This document shows positions 1-8,786 of a DNA stretch of 64,000 nucleotides, one piece after another (within the stretch, counting starts at the first letter, position 1; each line of letters opens with the position of its first letter). Origin of the DNA: Sulfitobacter geojensis (GTDB lineage: Bacteria; Pseudomonadota; Alphaproteobacteria; Rhodobacterales; Rhodobacteraceae); assembly GCF_000622325.1 (NCBI RefSeq), contig NZ_JASE01000005.1:2170001-2234000 (forward strand), read 5' to 3'. Under the pieces are notes generated by a model. It was not told the DNA's origin. It did not search any database and saw only the letters and a program-made list of their open reading frames with translations. Made by a program: the position numbers and the translations under genes.

Positions 1-575
1 GACACGGGCATCACACATTCATCGGAAAACCCGCGCAAATAGGGCGAAGCAGGCAGCAGGTTGCGGTGTCTGAAACAGCCGAACGCCTTGTGCTCAAGGA
101 TGTGTTTCTTGACGCCGTGAAAATAGTTGATCATCGCCATGCCGCCCCAGCACACGCCAAAGGTGGAATGCACATGGGTCTGGGTCCAGTCCATCACACG
201 GGTCAACTCGTCCCAATACCCGACATCCGTGAAATCCATATGTTCGATCGGCGCACCCGTGATAATCAGCCCGTCAAATTTTTCGTCCATGACTTCTGAA
301 ACAGGACGATAAAAACTTTCCATATGTTCGGCAGCGGTGTTTCGGGTCTGGTGATCCGACATGCGCAAAAGGGTCAGTTCGATTTGCAAGGGCGTGGCCC
401 CGATCAGCCGTGCAAACTGGTTTTCCGTCTGGATCTTTTTCGGCATCAGGTTAAGCAAAGCAATACGTAACGGGCGGATGTCCTGCGAGGCCGCCAGCTC
501 TTCGTCCAGTACCATTACGCCTTCGCGCGTCAGCACGTCAAAGGCAGGCAGGGTGGAGGGCAGTTTGATAGGCAT
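1..575 (-). CDS. metA: Homoserine O-acyltransferase MetA, probably acetyl-CoA-specific (3' end beyond window)
   Basis: The first 191 residues of a MetA-family homoserine O-acyltransferase are visible; the C-terminus lies left of the window. It activates homoserine for methionine synthesis in the cytoplasm. The catalytic cysteine is Cys142 in a VCWGG context. Residue 111, in the segment TGAPIE, is Glu. In MetA enzymes studied biochemically, Glu at this position goes with acetyl-CoA use and Gly with succinyl-CoA use, so acetyltransferase activity is inferred. The start at 575 begins [10 protein letters not shown], a typical MetA N-terminus. The 87-base gap to the upstream P-loop gene can form a small stem but shows no clear SAM-II core. 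Confidence 0.93.
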   Translation of the reverse strand, partial: MPIKLPSTLPAFDVLTREGVMVLDEELAASQDIRPLRIALLNLMPKKIQTENQFARLIGATPLQIELTLLRMSDHQTRNTAAEHMESFYRPVSEVMDEKFDGLIITGAPIEHMDFTDVGYWDELTRVMDWTQTHVHSTFGVCWGGMAMINYFHGVKKHILEHKAFGCFRHRNLLPASPYLRGFSDECVMPV

Positions 576-662
576 GGGATCAGGTCCGGTCTTGTGAAGG
601 GGTTAGATAGTGCGCCGTTGCCGTGCTGCCAAGGGAGCAGTGCTCACGATCTGGCGAGGGGG

Positions 663-1517
663 TTATGCATCCAGAGTGCTTGCGATGAGGTCAACAAAAT
701 CGCTTTCGGTTTGCAGAGTGCCGATTTGATCGGGGGTGATGGTCACCCCCCATTTCGCCATGGCCTCATAACGGGGCTGGCGATGCGACAGGGCCTGCGC
801 ATAGGTCCAGCGCACAAAGGCATCTGGATCAACATCACCTTCCGCGCAGTCGTTTTCATCCAGGTATTCCTGCCACACACGGGTCAGGAATTCGGGTTGA
901 TAGGCCATCGGTTTGGGCGCGCGGTCAAAGCGTTTCACCAGTTCTTGGGTATGGGCCGCGTCACCTTTGATCCAGACCAGCAGGCATTCTTCGGCCAGCG
1001 CGCTGAGCAGGGGATCCGCGGGATCATCCGCATTAACCCATTCGCAGATCGATCCACCTGTGTCACAGATGAAATGTTCATAGCCATAAAGTGTCTTCGC
1101 CCGATCCGCGAAATGGGCGGTATCCAGCAGCGCGGCAATCTCGCCCTGTTTGAACGCCTCCTGCCGTTGCGCATATTCGGCCATCGGCAATCCGCCTTTG
1201 GCCGGATCACCCGGTTTGCCCAGCCATGTAGCAACGGGCGACAGGTTTTCAAAAGTGATGTTAGACGCGATATAGATGCTGTCGGACAGCAGCAGATCGC
1301 GCAGGAACGGCACTTTCATCGCTTCGGCTTTGGCATTGTCGAGTATGGTTTCGCCCAGATAGCGCGTCCCGATGCGGTAATCGATGGAGTAGTGAAACCA
1401 GTCGCCGGATCCGCGGAGCAGGCCCGACAGGTGCGTTTTGCCCAAACCCGACATGCCAAAGACCAAAACTTTGCGGCGCGGGGCGTCGCGCCATTCTTGA
1501 GCGGTGTTGTAAAGCAT
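663..1517 (-). CDS. P-loop ATPase-like protein of unknown function
   Basis: 284 residues. A Walker A motif GMSGLGKT lies at residues 21-28, right after a beta-strand-like KVLVF, so nucleotide binding is well supported. The rest has no motif I can assign; a kinase-like or ATPase role is possible, with the phrase FICDTGGS near residue 152 as a possible second strand. There is no signal peptide or membrane segment, so it should be cytoplasmic. It lies 87 bases upstream of metA and 32 bases downstream of an EamA permease on the same strand, so co-transcription with metA is possible. I do not recognise a substrate. Confidence 0.8.
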   Translation of the reverse strand: MLYNTAQEWRDAPRRKVLVFGMSGLGKTHLSGLLRGSGDWFHYSIDYRIGTRYLGETILDNAKAEAMKVPFLRDLLLSDSIYIASNITFENLSPVATWLGKPGDPAKGGLPMAEYAQRQEAFKQGEIAALLDTAHFADRAKTLYGYEHFICDTGGSICEWVNADDPADPLLSALAEECLLVWIKGDAAHTQELVKRFDRAPKPMAYQPEFLTRVWQEYLDENDCAEGDVDPDAFVRWTYAQALSHRQPRYEAMAKWGVTITPDQIGTLQTESDFVDLIASTLDA

Positions 1518-1549
1518 CTGGCGGGGTCCGTTGGTTAAGGGCGTTGCCT

Positions 1550-2464
1550 TTATCTAGCCCGCGCAGGCAACAGACGCCAGACGCGCCCGTCCAGCACCAG
1601 AAGTCCAAGCGCAAGAAGTGCAAATCCGCCATAGGCAGAGGCGCGCAAGGTTTCGTGCAATACCAGCCCGCCCAGCACCATAGCGAATGGCGGGATCAGA
1701 AGGGTAACCAGCATCAGGTTGCCGCTGCCCGCCATGGCTAACACGCGATAATACAGCAGATAGGCCAACGCCGTCCCGATCAACGCGTAATACCCGATGG
1801 CCACCATCGTGTCGGTTTGCAGGTTTAGGGTCAGCGGCCCCTCGACCATCCACGCCAAGGGCAGCATGATCAGGGTCGAACCGGTCACCATGCCGGCGGC
1901 GGCCACCTGCGGCGGTTGGCCGGCCAGCCGTTTTCGCGCCCAGACCGAGGCCAGCGCATAAGAGATCGTGCCGCCAATCACCGCCAGTTGCGCCAGCGAA
2001 CGCAGATTAAAACTGCGCAGGTTTTCAAGACCGATTGCCATGGCCACACCGGCAAAGCCGAGGCCAACACCAATGGCCTTGCGCGCGGTGATGCGTTCAT
2101 CTGCGAAAAACAGCGCGGCCATGATAACGCCGAAGATTGCAGTCGCTGCGTTGAGGATGGAGGTCAAACCGGTTTCGATGTGAAGCTGCCCCCAAGACAT
2201 CAAGGCAAAGGGGATGACATTGTTCAGCACGCCCATGCCGAGAAAACCGAGCCAGATTTTCGGATCACGCGGCCCCGGCAGGCGCAACAGCCAGACCACC
2301 CCCCAAAGCGCCAATGCAGCCCAGCCGACACGATGCGCGACGGCGGTCAGCGGGCCGACTTCGTCCAGCGCGATGCGGATCGACAAGAAGGACGCGCCCC
2401 AGATCGCCGCCAGTAACAACATTTCAGCCCATGCGCGCGATGATATCGATTTTTGTGTGCTCAT
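1550..2464 (-). CDS. EamA-family (DMT superfamily) permease
   Basis: 304 residues with about ten hydrophobic segments in two similar halves, the layout of EamA drug/metabolite transporters in the inner membrane. An early AAIWGASFLSIRIAL segment matches the family's first helix, and the second half ends in a long hydrophobic stretch followed by basic residues. The start at 2464 precedes a short polar N-terminus and helix 1. It follows another EamA gene with a 41-base gap on the same strand; the two are different paralogues rather than a split gene. Substrate is unknown; family members export amino acids, metabolites or drugs. Confidence 0.9.
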   Translation of the reverse strand: MSTQKSISSRAWAEMLLLAAIWGASFLSIRIALDEVGPLTAVAHRVGWAALALWGVVWLLRLPGPRDPKIWLGFLGMGVLNNVIPFALMSWGQLHIETGLTSILNAATAIFGVIMAALFFADERITARKAIGVGLGFAGVAMAIGLENLRSFNLRSLAQLAVIGGTISYALASVWARKRLAGQPPQVAAAGMVTGSTLIMLPLAWMVEGPLTLNLQTDTMVAIGYYALIGTALAYLLYYRVLAMAGSGNLMLVTLLIPPFAMVLGGLVLHETLRASAYGGFALLALGLLVLDGRVWRLLPARAR

Positions 2465-2505
2465 GCCTAGGATCTAATGCGGGGCACAGGCAGGCACGAC
2501 CCGTT

Positions 2506-3369
2506 TCATGCGGAATTGCGGGTTTCGAACCAGATGTTTAGATAATTTCCCGCGAATATGATCACCGCCCCGACAAAGACCCAGATATCAATGGTTTCGT
2601 TATACAGCAGCATCGCAGCAACGGCGACCAAGGGCAGGCGCGCAAAGTCGATGGGGGCCACGACGGTAGCGGGGGCGATGGTCAGCGCCTTGGTGATGCA
2701 AAAATGCGCAAGCAACCCGCAGCAGGCCACAAGGATTAACCAAGGCAAGGCAGCAGCGGTCGGCAGAGCGATGTCGCCATCGTAACCCGCAGTAATAATC
2801 CCGAAAACCAGCTGGATCAGGGTAAGATAAAACATGATCGCGGTAATGCTTTCGGTGCGGGTCAGGCGTTTGGTAAACACATAGGTAAGGGCAAAGAAAA
2901 TGGCGCAGGAAGCGGCGGCAAGGATGCCTGCGCTCATGCCGTCGACACTGGGGCGGGCGACGATCAGAATACCGATAAATCCCATGACCCCTGCCAAGGC
3001 GCGAATTTTGGTCAACCGTTCGCCAAGCAACAGAAATGAAAGCACAATTACCCAAAGGGGGGAGGTAAACTCCAACGCAAAAACCTGCGCAAGGGGCACC
3101 GAAATGACGGCAAAGAACCAAAGGTTCTGGCCCGTGAAATGAAACACATTGCGGATCAAATGGGTCCGAAGCGCACCGGTGCCGACCTGACGGATGCTCC
3201 CCGTGGCAAAGGCAAGGATCAACACGACCAGAAAGCCGAAGGCCGAGCGGTACATCATGATCTCGAATGTGTCGAAGCCGCTGCTCAACTCACGCCCCGA
3301 AATGGCCATAGCGGTAAAGCTGACAACCGCGCCCGTCATCCAAAGCGCAGCTTGCACCGTGGTGTTCAT
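2506..3369 (-). CDS. EamA-family (DMT superfamily) permease
   Basis: 287 residues beginning [13 protein letters not shown], with ten predicted membrane segments and the two-repeat EamA layout. The chosen start at 3369 overlaps the stop of the upstream ABM-domain gene by four bases (ATGA), which suggests translational coupling. A longer in-frame extension would run into the upstream coding sequence and looks non-coding. The middle holds the EFTSPLWVIVLSFLLLGER pattern typical of family helix 3-4 regions. Substrate is unknown. Confidence 0.9.
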   Translation of the reverse strand: MNTTVQAALWMTGAVVSFTAMAISGRELSSGFDTFEIMMYRSAFGFLVVLILAFATGSIRQVGTGALRTHLIRNVFHFTGQNLWFFAVISVPLAQVFALEFTSPLWVIVLSFLLLGERLTKIRALAGVMGFIGILIVARPSVDGMSAGILAAASCAIFFALTYVFTKRLTRTESITAIMFYLTLIQLVFGIITAGYDGDIALPTAAALPWLILVACCGLLAHFCITKALTIAPATVVAPIDFARLPLVAVAAMLLYNETIDIWVFVGAVIIFAGNYLNIWFETRNSA

Positions 3370-3644
3370 GGCATGCCCTTGATCTCGTATTCCCGCGCGA
3401 TGCCCTTTGTTTCGCGGGCCCAATCCGACGCGGCGGCCCGCGTCTGATGTGCTTCAAAGGCCGCTGGTGTGGTGAACTCTTCCGAGACCTGCCAGACCAA
3501 AGGATCGCCGGTCGCTGTGACATGAAACGAGATGCAGCCGGCCTCGGCGCGCGTCAGACGAATATGATCGTCCAAGGCCGCGCGCACACGGGCCGCTTCT
3601 GTTTCATCCGCACAGCGCAAATATCCCGTAAGCGTCACTCCCAT
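3366..3644 (-). CDS. Antibiotic biosynthesis monooxygenase (ABM)-domain protein
   Basis: 92 residues forming one ABM/ferredoxin-like domain, the size of small quinol monooxygenase-like proteins (YgiN type). The segment [27 protein letters not shown] fits the central strands of this fold, and the C-terminal [11 protein letters not shown] fits its last strand. These proteins act as cofactor-free oxygenases or stress proteins on quinone-like compounds; the substrate here is unknown. Its start overlaps the end of guaA by 10 bases, and its stop overlaps the next permease by 4, so all three are probably one operon. Confidence 0.85.
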   Translation of the reverse strand: MGVTLTGYLRCADETEAARVRAALDDHIRLTRAEAGCISFHVTATGDPLVWQVSEEFTTPAAFEAHQTRAAASDWARETKGIAREYEIKGMP

Positions 3645-5224
3645 TCTATGGTGCCCGGAGGTTTGGACGTAATGTCATAGGTGACACGGTTGATGCCCGG
3701 CACCTCGTTGATGATGCGGGTCGCGGTTTCACCAAGGAATTCATGGGTGAATGGATAGTAATCCGCCGTCATCCCGTCGACGGATGTGACCGCACGCAAG
3801 GCGCAGGCAAAGTCATAGGTGCGCCCGTCGCCCATCACGCCGACCGTACGCACAGGCAGGATCGCGACAAAGGCCTGCCAGATTTCATCATAGAGACCGT
3901 GTTTGCGGATCTGGTCGATATAGACGGCATCCGCTTCGCGCAGGATCTCCAGCTTGGGGCGGGTGATTTCACCGGGGCAGCGGATCGCAAGACCCGGACC
4001 GGGGAAGGGGTGGCGCCCGATAAAGGATTTCGGCAGGCCAAGTTCAACGCCCAATGCGCGGACCTCATCCTTGAACAGTTCGCGCAACGGTTCGACCAGT
4101 TTCAGGCCCATCTTTTCGGGCAGGCCACCCACGTTGTGGTGGCTTTTGATGGTGACCGAGGGGCCACCGGAAAAGCTGACCGATTCGATCACATCAGGGT
4201 ACAGCGTGCCTTGGGCGAGGAACTTTGCATCGCCGACTTCTTTGGCGTGTTTCTGGAACACGTCGATGAAGAGTTTGCCGATAATCTTGCGCTTGGTTTC
4301 CGGATCGTCCTGACCGTCGAGCGCGCCAAGGAACAATTCCTGTTCGTCCGCATGAATCAATGGCATGTTGTAATGGTCGCGGAACATGGTCACGACCTCT
4401 TCAGCCTCGCCTTTGCGCAACAGACCGTGGTCGACAAAGACGCAAGTCAGCTGATCGCCGATGGCCTCATGGATAAGGACAGCCGCCACAGAGGAATCAA
4501 CGCCCCCCGACAAACCACAGATCACCTTTTCATCGCCAACCTGAGCACGGATCGCAGCAATTGCCTCTTCGCGATAGGCGCTCATCGTCCAGTCGCCCTT
4601 GAACCCCGCCAGACGCACGAAGTTTTCGTAAAGCTTCGCGCCATTGGGCGTGTGGTGCACTTCGGGATGGAACTGAACCGCATAGAAGTTGCGTGTCGTG
4701 TCGGCGGTGATCGCAAAAGGCGCGTTGGGCGAGGTGCCGAAGACCTTGAAACCGGGGGCGATTTTGCTGACGTGGTCGCCGTGGCTCATCCAGACCTGTT
4801 CTTTGTCGGTGGTAAACCAGCCTTGCAGCAAATCCAGCTTTTCAGCCTCTGGCGTGACGAAGGCGCGGCCGAATTCAGCAGTGTTATGGCCGCGCTCGAC
4901 CTTGCCGCCCAGCATTTCCATCATCACTTGCTGGCCGTAACAGATGCCCAAGATCGGCACGTCCAGTTCGAAAACCTTTGCCGGCGGGCGCGGTGCCCCT
5001 TCGGAAAAGACCGACGCAGGGCCGCCGGACAGGATCACCGCCTTGGGATCGAAATCCGCAAGAAACGCATCGTCCACCGTATTGAACGGATGAATTTCGC
5101 AGAACACATGCAGTTCGCGCAGGCGACGGGCAATCAGTTGGGTGACCTGAGAGCCGAAATCAATGATCAGCAGGCGGTCATGGTCCAGCGGGCTAGGGGC
5201 GGTGGGGGCGTCTGTTTTGCTCAT
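3635..5224 (-). CDS. guaA: GMP synthase (glutamine-hydrolysing)
   Basis: 529 residues. GuaA converts XMP to GMP using ATP and glutamine-derived ammonia, the last step of guanine nucleotide synthesis. The N-terminal class I amidotransferase domain has nucleophile Cys95 (GICYGQQ), His186 and Glu188 (QFHPEV). The ATP pyrophosphatase domain has its PP-loop SGGVDSS at 239-245. The C-terminal dimerisation domain ends with the family's [12 protein letters not shown] chose the start at 5224 (MSKTDAPT), just ahead of the conserved LLIIDFGSQ strand; the longer in-frame extension reads through a repeat-rich intergenic region. The 3' end overlaps the ABM gene. Confidence 0.98.
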   Translation of the reverse strand: MSKTDAPTAPSPLDHDRLLIIDFGSQVTQLIARRLRELHVFCEIHPFNTVDDAFLADFDPKAVILSGGPASVFSEGAPRPPAKVFELDVPILGICYGQQVMMEMLGGKVERGHNTAEFGRAFVTPEAEKLDLLQGWFTTDKEQVWMSHGDHVSKIAPGFKVFGTSPNAPFAITADTTRNFYAVQFHPEVHHTPNGAKLYENFVRLAGFKGDWTMSAYREEAIAAIRAQVGDEKVICGLSGGVDSSVAAVLIHEAIGDQLTCVFVDHGLLRKGEAEEVVTMFRDHYNMPLIHADEQELFLGALDGQDDPETKRKIIGKLFIDVFQKHAKEVGDAKFLAQGTLYPDVIESVSFSGGPSVTIKSHHNVGGLPEKMGLKLVEPLRELFKDEVRALGVELGLPKSFIGRHPFPGPGLAIRCPGEITRPKLEILREADAVYIDQIRKHGLYDEIWQAFVAILPVRTVGVMGDGRTYDFACALRAVTSVDGMTADYYPFTHEFLGETATRIINEVPGINRVTYDITSKPPGTIEWE

Positions 5225-5268
5225 GTCGCTTGAGTATTGAGGGATTGCGCGGCTGGCAAGTCCCCGAA

Positions 5269-5317
5269 TGGGGGCCAGCCCCCAAACCCCCGCAGTATTT
5301 CGTGCCAAAACGAGATG
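5269..5317 (+). repeat. Copy 1 of an intergenic hairpin-plus-box element
   Basis: A perfect 7-base inverted repeat TGGGGGC/GCCCCCA with a CA loop (5269-5284) is followed by a box at 5293-5317 that begins CAGTATTT, then three variable bases, then GCCAAAACGAG. The same box recurs at 34654 and 56112, each time preceded by a hairpin of different sequence. The element sits between the divergent guaA and mttB-like genes. Its function is unknown. Confidence 0.6.
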
Positions 5318-5422
5318 TGAAACCGGCAATGTCGCTTTTCACCCGCACAGGACGGTATCTGCGAAAGGCGGCGATCCTGAATAGGGTAGCAGAAGGAAAA
5401 AATTGGGCGAGAAGGTGATCAC

Positions 5423-6961
5423 ATGGCGGAATCAGCACGACGTGGACGTGGGGGCGGCGGTGCCGCGCGGCGGGCGGAGCGCAGCGCGGTGTCTTTCGAG
5501 ACGGCCAAGTATATCGAGCGCAACATACCGAATTTCGAGATCCTGACCGAGGAAGCCTTGCAGATCATCGAAACCAACGCTGAGATCGTGTTGGAAGAGG
5601 TGGGCGTCAACTTTCTTGATAATCCGGCAGCGATCCAGCGTTGGCGCGACGCGGGGGCCGAGATTGATGGCGAACGGGTGCGCATCCCGCGTGGATTGGT
5701 GCGCAAGCTTTGTGCAACCGCCCCGTCACAATATACCCAACATGCCCGCAACCCCGCGCGCAACGTTGTGGTCGGGGGTAACAATCTGGTGCTGGCACCG
5801 GTTTATGGCCCGCCGTTTGTGCGCGATGCTGTGGGCGGGCGCCGCTATGCCACGATGGATGATTTCAACAAATTCGTGAAACTGGGTTATATGTCCAAAT
5901 GGCTGCACCATTCGGGCGGCACCGTCTGCGAACCGACAGATGTTCCGGTGAACAAGCGCCATCTGGATATGTTGTACGCCCACATGACGCTGAGCGATAA
6001 GCCGTTTATGGGCTCGGTGACCGAGCCAAACCGCGCGCAGGATTCGGTTGATATGTGCAAGATCCTCTTTGGTGAGGAGTTTGTGCGCGACAACACGGTG
6101 ATGACGTCGCTGATCAACATCAACTCGCCCATGACATTTGACGATGTGATGATGGGCGCGCTGGAGGTTTATGCGCAGAACAATCAGGCCTGCATCATTT
6201 CGCCCTTCATCGTCGGCGGGGCGATGGCACCGGTATCGGTTGCGGGCACGTTAACACAAGTCTTGGCGGAAACCCTTGCTGGAATCGCCTATTCCCAGCT
6301 GATCCGTCCTGGTGCGCCGGTGATCATGGGGGCGTTCGTGACGTCGATTGACATGAATTCGGGGGCGCCGACGTTCGGCACCCCGGAGGCTGCGCATATC
6401 ACATATGGGGCAGGGCAGTTGGCCCGCCGCCTGGGCTTGCCCTACCGGTCGGCCGGATCATTCTGCGGATCGAAACTGCCCGATGCGCAGGCGGCTTACG
6501 AAACCGCAAACAGTTTGAACATGGGGCTATTGTCCGGTGTAAACTTTATGCTGCACGCCTGTGGCTGGCTTGAGGGCGGTTTGGTCAGCAGTTTTGAAAA
6601 ATTCGTAATGGATGCGGATCAATTGGGCACGTTGCACCATCTGGCGCGGGGTGTCGAAATTGACGAAAACGCCCAAGCCATGGGGGCGATCCGCGAGGTT
6701 GGACCGGGCGGTCACTATCTGGGCTGCGAACATACCCAGAATAACTTCAAATCCGCCTTCTGGAAATCTGATTTGCTGGACTACAAGCCCTTTGAAACCT
6801 GGGAAGATGAAGGGGCTCGGGACACGCAGGCGCTTGCAACGCTGCGGGTCGAAAAGATGTTGGCGGACTATCAGGCCCCGGCCCTTGACCCCGCGATCCG
6901 CGAAAAGCTTGACGCTTTTGTCGCACAGAAAAAGAGCGCCGAGCCTGACAGCTTTATGTAA
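5423..6961 (+). CDS. Trimethylamine methyltransferase (MttB) family protein without pyrrolysine
   Basis: 512 residues with the full MttB-superfamily TIM-barrel, including HHSGGTVCEPTDVPV, the SPMTFDDVMMGALEVYAQ segment, and GGPVxMGAF/TFGTPE-like barrel elements. Archaeal MttB uses pyrrolysine at an amber codon. Here the frame is continuous, so this is a non-pyrrolysine homologue. Such proteins demethylate quaternary amines such as glycine betaine with a corrinoid protein, but neither a corrinoid protein nor a methylcobamide transferase is adjacent. The N-terminus is a basic, Gly/Arg-rich stretch before the barrel. The gene diverges from guaA, and its last 8 bases overlap the convergent DUF6477 gene. 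The substrate is open; marine relatives suggest betaine-type osmolytes. Confidence 0.9.
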   Translation: MAESARRGRGGGGAARRAERSAVSFETAKYIERNIPNFEILTEEALQIIETNAEIVLEEVGVNFLDNPAAIQRWRDAGAEIDGERVRIPRGLVRKLCATAPSQYTQHARNPARNVVVGGNNLVLAPVYGPPFVRDAVGGRRYATMDDFNKFVKLGYMSKWLHHSGGTVCEPTDVPVNKRHLDMLYAHMTLSDKPFMGSVTEPNRAQDSVDMCKILFGEEFVRDNTVMTSLININSPMTFDDVMMGALEVYAQNNQACIISPFIVGGAMAPVSVAGTLTQVLAETLAGIAYSQLIRPGAPVIMGAFVTSIDMNSGAPTFGTPEAAHITYGAGQLARRLGLPYRSAGSFCGSKLPDAQAAYETANSLNMGLLSGVNFMLHACGWLEGGLVSSFEKFVMDADQLGTLHHLARGVEIDENAQAMGAIREVGPGGHYLGCEHTQNNFKSAFWKSDLLDYKPFETWEDEGARDTQALATLRVEKMLADYQAPALDPAIREKLDAFVAQKKSAEPDSFM

Positions 6962-7283
6962 CAACACCTAAGACAGCGGGCGCCTGCGGTTGCGCGGGGG
7001 CCTGCGCGCGGCGCAGGATCCGGGCCTCCGCGACCATAGCGATCAGGACATCCAGATGACGGATCAGGCTATAGCTTGCATCAGACTGGGTGCGCTGCTC
7101 TTCAAGGGCCGCCTCTATGTCCATCAGCTTGAGTAAGGCCGCACCGTGGCGGGGCAAAACCCCGTATCCCAACAGACGCGGCAAATGTGCCGCCCGCCGA
7201 TAGTCCTGTGCCCCGATGCGTGCGGCCCGCATCATCAAACGGGGACGGTGCAATGTGTTGAGCATCGTAAGTATGTCTTGCAT
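6954..7283 (-). CDS. DUF6477-family small protein
   Basis: 109 residues starting MQDILTMLNTLHRPRLMMRAAR at 7283. It is rich in Arg, Ala and Leu and predicted mostly helical, with no signal peptide or membrane segment. It resembles the DUF6477 family found in Rhodobacterales. Function is unknown. It is convergent with the MttB-like gene (8-base overlap) and divergent from the HTH-DUF6456 gene, so their shared 258-base upstream region could regulate both. The start was chosen at the internal ATG because the upstream extension enters the regulatory region. Confidence 0.75.
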   Translation of the reverse strand: MQDILTMLNTLHRPRLMMRAARIGAQDYRRAAHLPRLLGYGVLPRHGAALLKLMDIEAALEEQRTQSDASYSLIRHLDVLIAMVAEARILRRAQAPAQPQAPAVLGVVT

Positions 7284-7541
7284 GGCAGTTTTCCTTGAGC
7301 TGTGGATGAGCGGGCTGTTGTGCCCTGTGTTACCTGCATCATGACACAACTTATTGGGGTGTTGCGCTGTGCTCTTCGCTTGCGTTCGGCCCTTTCACAA
7401 CTGTTTATGATTTAGAAACAATGCTGATCACTGCGAAGGATTTTAACGAATCCGTAATATTCGCACCCTTAGGTTGTGTTGATAACTTGGGGGGTAACCT
7501 GTGGATAAAGCGAAACCTTCAGGTCGCAGTTAGGAGTGGGG
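7284..7541. promoter_or_regulatory. Divergent regulatory region with CtrA-like and DnaA-box-like sites
   Basis: This 258-base gap separates the DUF6477 gene (minus) from the HTH-DUF6456 gene (plus). It contains TTAA-N7-GTAA at 7443-7457, one mismatch from the CtrA consensus TTAA-N7-TTAA. A GANTC (GAATC) CcrM methylation site lies inside the spacer at 7448-7452. TGTGGATAA at 7500-7508 is the exact complement of the DnaA box TTATCCACA. TGTTGATAA (7477-7485) and TGTGGATGA (7301-7309) are single-mismatch versions in the same orientation. The ribosome site AGGAG is at 7532-7536. Regulation by CtrA or DnaA is inferred. Confidence 0.55.
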
Positions 7542-8681
7542 ATGCAGCAATTTGGACTATCAGGCGGTGCGGGCGGGGTCCCGGATTTTCCGCAATGGGT
7601 GCCTGTGGGCGCGCTCCATTACATTGCCCATACAGAAATCGGGGCTCCGATCCGCGTCTTGGCGCGGGCTGCAGGGTGCCATGCCTCAACGGTTTTACGT
7701 CAAATCCGCAAAGTCGAAATGCGCCGCGACGACCCTTTGGTTGACGCCGCACTGCGCAAGCTGGGCGCAGCTGCTGCGCCGGTCAATCGACAAGGCGCAT
7801 CACTTTGCAACAAGGAGTCTGCCACTATGACACCCCCATCCGATCACACCATTCCAGATGATGCCACATTGGCCCGCGAATCCATGCGGGTGTTGCGCCG
7901 CTTGTGTGAATCCGGCGCGGTGCTGGCGGTTGCCGCCGATCTGGACAAGGCGGTTGTGGTGCGCGACGGCCCTCACGGGAATAATACCCGCACGGCGGTG
8001 GTTGCCGCATCGGTCGCGCAAGCTATGGCGTTGAAGGACTGGATCGCACCTGCAAATTCAGGCCGGATTGTCCGCTATCACATCACCGCTGCGGGGCGGA
8101 ATGCCTTGGGTGCATTCCTGCAACGCTTCGGTGTGAAGGCGCCACCGTCCAAGGGGTTTGCGGAAGAGAGCGCACCGTTTCAGTTTCAAGACGCCGCCTG
8201 CGCCCCTGTTGAAGACGGGTCCGAGCACCACCGCCCACGCTATCCCATCGGAGAAAGCCCGCTAAGCGCGCTTGCGCGGCGGCGTGACAAGGATGGCACC
8301 CCCTTTTTGCCAGATGCCTTGGTCCATGCCGGCGAACGCTTGCGTGAAGATTTCGAACTGGCCCAGATGGACAGCACACTTACCCAGAACTGGAACGATT
8401 TTCTGACGGCGGGCACACATTCGGGAAGCGGCATAGGGTCGGGGACAGGCTCCAACGCGGCGCAAGCACGCGCACGGGTTAAGGCAGCGCTGGACGATCT
8501 GGGATCAGGTTTGTCGGACGTTGCCCTGCGCTGTTGCTGTTATCTTGAGGGACTTGAGGCTGCCGAAAAACGGCTGGGCTGGTCGGCACGGTCGGGCAAG
8601 GTGGTGTTGCGGATCGCGTTGATGCGGTTGAAACGCCACTACGACGATACAGTCGGGCCGGGGGGACCGATGATCGGCTGA
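7542..8681 (+). CDS. HTH and DUF6456 protein; candidate GafA-type gene-transfer-agent activator
   Basis: 379 residues. Residues about 35-60 form a helix-turn-helix (APIRVLARAAGCHASTVLRQIRK). The C-terminal part (about 235-372) is a DUF6456 region ending in a basic, sigma-like helical segment RSGKVVLRIALMRLKRHY; a Gly/Ser-rich linker lies in between. From memory, the Rhodobacter GTA activator GafA has an N-terminal HTH and a sigma-like C-terminal region and is controlled by CtrA; this layout and the upstream CtrA-like site fit that, but identity is inferred. ATG 7542 is chosen because AGGAG sits five bases upstream; a GTG six bases earlier is less likely. No GTA structural gene lies in the window. 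Confidence 0.7.
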   Translation: MQQFGLSGGAGGVPDFPQWVPVGALHYIAHTEIGAPIRVLARAAGCHASTVLRQIRKVEMRRDDPLVDAALRKLGAAAAPVNRQGASLCNKESATMTPPSDHTIPDDATLARESMRVLRRLCESGAVLAVAADLDKAVVVRDGPHGNNTRTAVVAASVAQAMALKDWIAPANSGRIVRYHITAAGRNALGAFLQRFGVKAPPSKGFAEESAPFQFQDAACAPVEDGSEHHRPRYPIGESPLSALARRRDKDGTPFLPDALVHAGERLREDFELAQMDSTLTQNWNDFLTAGTHSGSGIGSGTGSNAAQARARVKAALDDLGSGLSDVALRCCCYLEGLEAAEKRLGWSARSGKVVLRIALMRLKRHYDDTVGPGGPMIG

Positions 8682-8786
8682 CCCCACTTTAACCTGCAGT
8701 CCAGAGACATGGCTGCAATGCGACCGGCTGGGCTTTTGTTGGCGGATTAATATGTTACATAGAGCACAAGCAACCGGAGCCCCGCC

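Noticed and set aside
576..662. SAM-II riboswitch before metA
   Set aside because: A small stem CTGC/GCAG can form, but the SAM-II core (UGAUUU and GCUAAA-type segments) is not visible; a covariance search would decide it.
594..1538. 314-residue plus-strand frame opposite the P-loop gene
   Set aside because: The minus-strand frame has a clear Walker A motif; the plus frame lacks recognisable domains and runs across the metA leader.
3743..5233. Long plus-strand frame opposite guaA
   Set aside because: It mirrors the GuaA coding strand and has no family features or ribosome site; it is an antisense shadow of high-GC codon use.
7284..7541. Chromosomal origin because of DnaA boxes
   Set aside because: Few boxes, no AT-rich unwinding region, and none of the usual origin neighbours (hemE, parAB, dnaA).
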